A stretch of DNA of 64,000 nt from Phenylobacterium montanum (GTDB lineage: Bacteria; Pseudomonadota; Alphaproteobacteria; Caulobacterales; Caulobacteraceae): contig NZ_CP073078.1 of NCBI RefSeq assembly GCF_018135625.1, forward strand, positions 3,442,501 through 3,506,500. Reading direction: 5' to 3'. A program made the position numbers and the translations under genes. Below the pieces are notes generated by a model, which was not told the origin of the DNA, did no database searches, and was given only the letters and a program-made list of their open reading frames with translations. Positions 60,023 through 64,000 of the stretch are shown here, one piece after another (position 1 is the first letter of the stretch; each line of letters starts with the position of its first letter).

Positions 60023-61939
60023 ATGGCCAAGGCGCAGGGCCGGCGCACGCCGTTGCAGGCCTTCCTCTACTGGGGCGCGGTGGTCGGGGTCTGGGGCCTG
60101 ATCGCGGTGGTCGGCTTTTTGGCCGTGTTCGCCACCAACCTGCCCGACACCTCCAAGATGTTCGACGTCACCCGCCAGCCGTCGATATCCTATCTCGACC
60201 GGTCGGGGGCGCTGGTGGGGGTGCGGGGCAGCCAGTTCTCGCCGCCGGTCGATATAGACCAACTGCCGCCCTACGTGCCCGCCGCCTTCGTGGCCATCGA
60301 GGACAAGCGCTTCTACCACCACTTCGGCTTCGACCCGATCGGCATGATGCGGATGATCGTGGTCGATATCCGCGCGCGGCGAGCGGTGCAGGGCGCCTCG
60401 ACCATCACTCAGCAGCTGGCCCGAAACCTGTTCCTGACCCCCGACCGCACCATCCGGCGCAAGGCCCAGGAGCTGGTCCTGGCCATCTGGCTGGAGACCA
60501 AGTTCTCCAAGAAGCAGATCCTCGCCCTCTATCTGAACCGGGTGTTCTTCGGCGAGGGCGCCTATGGCATCGAGGCCGCCTCGCAGCGCTATTTCAACAA
60601 GCCGGCCTCAAAGTTGACCGTGGGCGAGGCCGCGTTGCTGGCCGGGCTGATGAAGGGGCCGTCGCGCTATAGCCCGGTCTCGGAAAGCGAACGGGCGGCG
60701 CGGCGGGCCAACCTGGTGCTGGCGGCCATGGTCGACAGCGGCGCCATCACCGAGCAGCAGCGCCAGGAAGCGATCAGCCAGCCGGTGCGGGTCTCGGCCA
60801 CGCTCGAGAGCCAGAAGGCGCAGTATTTCGTCGACTGGGTCGACCAGCAGGTGCGCGCCCTGGTGGGCCAGCCGCAGGAAGACCTGGTGGTCGAGACCAC
60901 CATCGACCTGCCGACCCAGCTGAACGCCGAATACGCCCTGCACCAGGGGGTCGAGCACGCCGCCGACCGCGGGGTGCAGCAGGCGGCCCTGGTGGCTGTG
61001 GACGCGGCGGGCCGCATCCGCGCCTATGTCGGCGGGGCCGACTACGCCCAGAGCCAGTACGACCGCGCCTCGCTGGCCCAGCGCCAGGCCGGCTCCTCCT
61101 TCAAGCCGTTCGTCTATCTGACGGCCATGGAGCAGGGCCACACCCCGGACCAGATGGTGGTCGACGAGCCGATCACCATCGGCAACTGGCAGCCGCGCAA
61201 CTACACCAACAAGTATCTCGGGCCCATGACGCTGGAGACGGCCTTCGCCCAGTCGATCAACACCGTCGCCGCCAAGCTGGGCAGCGACATCGGCACGCAG
61301 AATGTAGCCGCCACCGCCCACCGCCTGGGCATCACCTCGGACATCCAGACCAGCCCGTCCATGGCCCTGGGCGCGGTGGAGGTGACGCCGTTGGAGATGG
61401 CCCAGGCCTATGACAGCTTCGCCAATGGCGGCCTTTCGGCCAAGGCCTATGGCATCGAGCGCATCCGCACCGCCTCGGGCAAGGTCCTGTTCGACCACAG
61501 CCTGGGCCAGCAGCCCAGGAGCGCGGTGATCGGCCAGCCGGCGCTGAGCTACATGATCCAGCTGATGCGCGAGGTGCTGGCCTCCGGCACCGGGGTCAAG
61601 GCCAAGATCCCCGGCTACGACCTGGCCGGCAAGACCGGCACCACCAGCGACTACCGCGACGCCTGGTTCGTCGGCTACACAGGCGGCTTCACCGCCGCGG
61701 TCTGGACCGGGCGCGACGACAACACCCCGATGAAACGGGTCACCGGCGGCTCGGTCCCGGCCGAGATCTGGCGCCAGTTCATGGCCATGAGCCTGCCGCG
61801 CCTGGGGGTGCAGACCATCCCCGGCGCCAATCCGGTCCCGGCGGGGCCGGAAAACATCGACCAGATCCTCAGCGGCGAGCCGGCGCCCCAGCCCTCGCAG
61901 GCCGGCGCGGCGGCGCAGGGCGAGCCGCCGCCGGGGTGA
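60023..61939 (+). CDS. Class A penicillin-binding protein (PBP1-type)
   Basis: 638 residues: short cytoplasmic start, membrane helix (GVVVGVWG-like, about residues 14-36), GT51 glycosyltransferase (about 70-235; AIEDKRFYHHFGFDP, QGASTITQQLARNLFL, RKAQELVLAIWLE) and transpeptidase with SSFKPFVYL (SxxK serine), QSINTVAAKLG (SxN) and LAGKTGTTSDYRDAWFVG (KTG). It polymerises and cross-links peptidoglycan in the periplasm. A Pro/Gln/Ala tail ends it. GGAGAG precedes the ATG by 9 bases. Several paralogues exist in Caulobacteraceae, so no symbol is given. Confidence 0.94.
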   Translation: MAKAQGRRTPLQAFLYWGAVVGVWGLIAVVGFLAVFATNLPDTSKMFDVTRQPSISYLDRSGALVGVRGSQFSPPVDIDQLPPYVPAAFVAIEDKRFYHHFGFDPIGMMRMIVVDIRARRAVQGASTITQQLARNLFLTPDRTIRRKAQELVLAIWLETKFSKKQILALYLNRVFFGEGAYGIEAASQRYFNKPASKLTVGEAALLAGLMKGPSRYSPVSESERAARRANLVLAAMVDSGAITEQQRQEAISQPVRVSATLESQKAQYFVDWVDQQVRALVGQPQEDLVVETTIDLPTQLNAEYALHQGVEHAADRGVQQAALVAVDAAGRIRAYVGGADYAQSQYDRASLAQRQAGSSFKPFVYLTAMEQGHTPDQMVVDEPITIGNWQPRNYTNKYLGPMTLETAFAQSINTVAAKLGSDIGTQNVAATAHRLGITSDIQTSPSMALGAVEVTPLEMAQAYDSFANGGLSAKAYGIERIRTASGKVLFDHSLGQQPRSAVIGQPALSYMIQLMREVLASGTGVKAKIPGYDLAGKTGTTSDYRDAWFVGYTGGFTAAVWTGRDDNTPMKRVTGGSVPAEIWRQFMAMSLPRLGVQTIPGANPVPAGPENIDQILSGEPAPQPSQAGAAAQGEPPPG

Positions 61940-61963
61940 GGAACGCAGTCCGGGGAGGCTCGG

Positions 61964-62680
61964 ATGGACGGAACCGTTTTCTATCTCGGCGGCGCGTCCT
62001 ATCCCGCCGATCGTCAGGTGGAGGATGTCCTGCGCGCCCGCTTCGTCGCCGAGGGCGCGAGTTTCGTCGGGCATCGGGAAGTGCTGGGGCAGGGCTCGGG
62101 CCAAGGGCGCGGCGCATCGGTTGAGGAGATGGTGGCCGCCTTGCGCCGTGTCGTCACGCGACGCCGCGGCGATGGCCCGGCGATCCTGGCCGGCCGGTCG
62201 AGCGGCGCGCATGCGGCGACCCTGTTCGCCGCCGAGCGGCCGGTCACCGCCGTGGTCTGCTACGGCTATCCCTTCAAGAACCCGAGCTTCGTGCTCCAGC
62301 CGGGCCGCTTCGCCCACCTCGCCGCCCTGACCACCCCGACCCTGATCCTGCAGGGGATGCGCGACGTCTATGGCGGGCTGGGGCTGACCGAGGATTACGC
62401 CCTGTCGCCCGCCGTAGGCCTGCATTTCTTCGACGGCAGCCATGAGGCGGATTTCGACGCGCCGGGCTGCGCCCATCTGCCGGACCTGATCGTCAACTTC
62501 GCAAGCGGCGGCTGGCGAAGCCCCGGCCATCGCGGCGCGCGCTTCGACGAGGCCGACTATCTGGCGCGCCATCCCGATGTCGCCGCAGCGGTCGCCGAGG
62601 GGCGCTTTCGCTCCGGCGCCGACCATTTCCAGCGCCTCGGCCGGGACGAGGGCCGCCGGTTCAGGCTCTTGCCGAAGTGA
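61964..62680 (+). CDS. Alpha/beta hydrolase-like protein with C-terminal repeat module
   Basis: 238 residues; ATG 5 bases after GGAGG. The TEX30/KANL3-like alpha/beta hydrolase core has ILAGRSSGAHAATLFA (nucleophile), LILQGMRDVYGG (Asp) and FFDGSHEADFDAP (His). From about residue 192 a separate module reads DEADYLARHPDVAAAV, then HFQRLGRDEGRRF, a short unit seen at the ends of various surface or sugar-related proteins. No signal peptide. Downstream of the PBP gene by 24 bases, same strand, hence perhaps cotranscribed. Substrate unknown. Confidence 0.8.
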   Translation: MDGTVFYLGGASYPADRQVEDVLRARFVAEGASFVGHREVLGQGSGQGRGASVEEMVAALRRVVTRRRGDGPAILAGRSSGAHAATLFAAERPVTAVVCYGYPFKNPSFVLQPGRFAHLAALTTPTLILQGMRDVYGGLGLTEDYALSPAVGLHFFDGSHEADFDAPGCAHLPDLIVNFASGGWRSPGHRGARFDEADYLARHPDVAAAVAEGRFRSGADHFQRLGRDEGRRFRLLPK

Positions 62681-62684
62681 GGGG

Positions 62685-63503
62685 TCAGCCCTCGCCGAAG
62701 CCTTCCGGCAGGCCGATCATGTGGAAGCCGGCGTCGACATGCACCACCTCGCCGGTGGTCGAGCGGCCGAGGTCGGACAGCAGCCACAGGGCGCAGCCGG
62801 CCACGCCCTCCATGGTGGTGTCCTGCTTCAGGGCGCTGAAGGCGCGGCCCTGGCTGATCATCGAGCGGCCGCCGGAGATGCCGGCCAGCGACAGGGTGCG
62901 CATGGCCCCGGCCGAGATGGCGTTGACCCGGATGCCGGCGGGGCCGAGGTCGCGGGCGATATAGCGGGTCGCCGCCTCCAGCGCCGCCTTGGCCACGCCC
63001 ATGGTGTTGTAGTTGGGAATGACCCGCTCGGCGCCGAGATAGGTCATGCTGACCATGGCTCCGCCGTTCGGCATCAGCTTGGACGCCCGCCGCGCCACGT
63101 CGACGAAGCTGAAGGCCGAGACGTTCATGGCGGTCAGGAAGCCCTGGCGGGTGGTGTTCTCGACGAAACTGCCCTTCAGCTCGTCCTTGTCGGCGAAGGC
63201 GATCGAGTGGACCACGAAGTCGAGGGTCCCGAACACCTTTTCGATCTCGGCGAAAGCGGCGTCCATCGAGGCGTCGTCGGTGACGTCGGCCGGGATCATG
63301 TGCTTGACGCCGATGCTCTCGGCCAGGGGCCGCACGCGCCGCTCCAGGTTTTCGCCCTGATAGCTGAAGGCCATTTCGGCCCCCTGGGCCGCCAGCTGCG
63401 AGGCGATGCCCCAGGCGATCGAGTTCGAATTGGCCACGCCCATGACGAGGCCCTTCTTGCCCTTCATCAGCTCGCCCTTGGGCAGGTCGTAGTCGTCGGC
63501 CAT
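62685..63503 (-). CDS. fabI: Enoyl-[acyl-carrier-protein] reductase (NADH)
   Basis: 272 residues. FabI-type SDR: KGKKGLVMGVANSNSIAWGI with the modified cofactor loop, FSYQGENLERRV, HSIAFADKDELKGSF, and the catalytic pair in IPNYNTMGVAKAALEAATRY. C terminus GGRSMISQGRAF, then TGEVVHVDAGFHMIGLP. Reduces enoyl-ACP in the last step of fatty acid elongation. Start ATG with GGAG 10 bases upstream. Confidence 0.96.
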   Translation of the reverse strand: MADDYDLPKGELMKGKKGLVMGVANSNSIAWGIASQLAAQGAEMAFSYQGENLERRVRPLAESIGVKHMIPADVTDDASMDAAFAEIEKVFGTLDFVVHSIAFADKDELKGSFVENTTRQGFLTAMNVSAFSFVDVARRASKLMPNGGAMVSMTYLGAERVIPNYNTMGVAKAALEAATRYIARDLGPAGIRVNAISAGAMRTLSLAGISGGRSMISQGRAFSALKQDTTMEGVAGCALWLLSDLGRSTTGEVVHVDAGFHMIGLPEGFGEG

Positions 63504-63880
63504 GGCGTCAAACTCCCGGTCAGGTCCGATTCGCTTTGGCTGCGTCCTCCCATGTCAGGGGCGAAATGTCCAATGCCGAACCCTTCTCCCCTTGCGGGAG
63601 AAGGAGGGGCCCGCGGCGAAGCCGTGGGAGGATGAGGGGTCACGCCCAACTATCCGATTTGAGAGCGGTGCGAGGGCCAAAGGGAGGCTGGGCCGGCGCG
63701 ACCCCTCATCCTCCCACCCGCTCTCGCGGGCGGGCCCCTCCTTCCCCCGCAAGGGGGGAAGGGAAGAAGCCAAGCCCACCCAAACGCCTTGGTGGAAAGT
63801 CTTGCCTCCAGCTCCAATGTCATCCAAGGGCTTTGGGAACGGCCAGCATTCCAAGGAATACTTTCGTCACATCTCGCGCG
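63504..63880. other. 377-base gap after fabI start, mostly repeats
   Basis: Between fabI and the partial gene at the right edge, both leftward. It holds the inverted repeat pair described separately (63581-63775) and little else; I see no supported gene. The 28 bases from 63853 onward (TACTTTCGTCACATC...) are less GC-rich and directly follow the last gene's stop. Confidence 0.5.
63581..63775. repeat. Inverted intergenic repeat pair downstream of the partial gene
   Basis: Left arm 63581-63643 and right arm 63698-63775 are reverse complements with a few mismatches and indels. Each carries CTTGCGGGAGAAGGAGGGGCCCGC (shortened here) then GGGAGGATGAGGGGTC. Each arm holds further small dyads. The layout (two inverted copies around a 54-base centre) matches that of the repeat at 40.9 kb, but the arm sequence differs. 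Confidence 0.75.
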
Positions 63881-64000
63881 TTAGCGTTTGCGCATGACGA
63901 TGACATAGACGCCCAGCTCCGCATTGGCGTCGATGCGCCCCAAGTCTGGCGACCAGAGGCTGGAGACCGCCCCATCTAGATAGAGCACGTCGGGACAGCC
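63881..64000 (-). CDS. Phosphodiester glycosidase-like protein (DUF2233), C-terminal end
   Basis: Only the last 39 codons and TAA are inside the window. The residues CPDVLYLDGAVSSLWSPDLG and GVYVIVMRKR match the C-terminal end of NAGPA/DUF2233 phosphodiester glycosidase-like proteins (typical pattern ...LFLDGxxSSLYxPELGR...). The N terminus, including any signal peptide, is off the edge. Confidence 0.6.
   Translation of the reverse strand, partial: GCPDVLYLDGAVSSLWSPDLGRIDANAELGVYVIVMRKR

Noticed and set aside
60608-62626. 672-codon open frame antisense to the PBP and hydrolase genes
   Set aside because: Spans two well-supported plus-strand genes and shows only shadow composition.

Overview
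The window is gene-dense, very GC-rich chromosomal DNA (long spurious open frames lie antisense to most genes). Gene content points to an alphaproteobacterium, most likely Caulobacteraceae (Phenylobacterium/Caulobacter-like): an OmpA-like start, a rpe / heparinase-II/III-like / purH block, nth next to a DUF2244 gene, hslVU, hisBHAFE, metX-metW, a Wzy/Wzc/Wza-type exopolysaccharide locus and a candidate EcfG-type stress promoter. The genus assignment is inference from content, not a sequence match. I see no insertion sequence, prophage, CRISPR array or rRNA.

Layout. 1-7.6 kb: 5' end of an OmpA-like porin, pta-ackA, tRNA-Thr(TGT), crcB with a DUF190 partner, tRNA-Arg(ACG), a secreted unknown, gamma-glutamyltransferase and a GST. 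7.6-13.8 kb: a sensor kinase, then a tightly overlapping leftward set (SixA-like phosphatase, DUF952, pyrD, TVP38), divergent from metX-metW. 13.8-19.9 kb: a 1175-residue autotransporter, a lone PII protein, a methyltransferase divergent from gloB, and a DoxX gene behind two palindromes. 20-33.4 kb: envelope/exopolysaccharide region with an O-antigen-ligase/Wzy-like protein, a beta-helix protein, a zinc-ribbon methyltransferase, a TPR-GT41 glycosyltransferase, a small membrane protein, a Wzc-type tyrosine autokinase, an outer-membrane beta-barrel, a short OPX (Wza-like) protein and a MASE1 hybrid kinase. 33.4-37.4 kb: AsmA-like protein and an EAL protein with an altered catalytic residue. 37.6-49.4 kb: cupin-kup, two SDRs, purH, heparinase-like, rpe, CMD protein, NlpC/P60-like hydrolase divergent from a hemerythrin protein, and an alpha/beta hydrolase. 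49.4-53.6 kb: leftward adenosine kinase and hisB-H-A-F-E. 53.6-64 kb: ATP-grasp protein, nth, DUF2244, hslVU, a MoeB/ThiF-like enzyme, hydrolases, a lipoprotein, a class A PBP, fabI and the end of a phosphodiester glycosidase-like gene.

How the genes work together. The strongest system is the exopolysaccharide exporter. Wzc (inner membrane and periplasm), a short Wza-like OPX protein and an adjacent outer-membrane barrel fit the composite OPX/beta-barrel export route, with the Wzy-like protein, GT41 enzyme and methyltransferase as candidate assembly or decoration steps and a hybrid kinase next door as a possible regulator. Typical initiating and chain-building glycosyltransferases and a flippase are absent here, so the pathway must be completed elsewhere. 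Most other genes are housekeeping (histidine, methionine, purine and pyrimidine synthesis, proteolysis, cell wall, fatty acids). Two convergent gene ends carry large inverted intergenic repeats.
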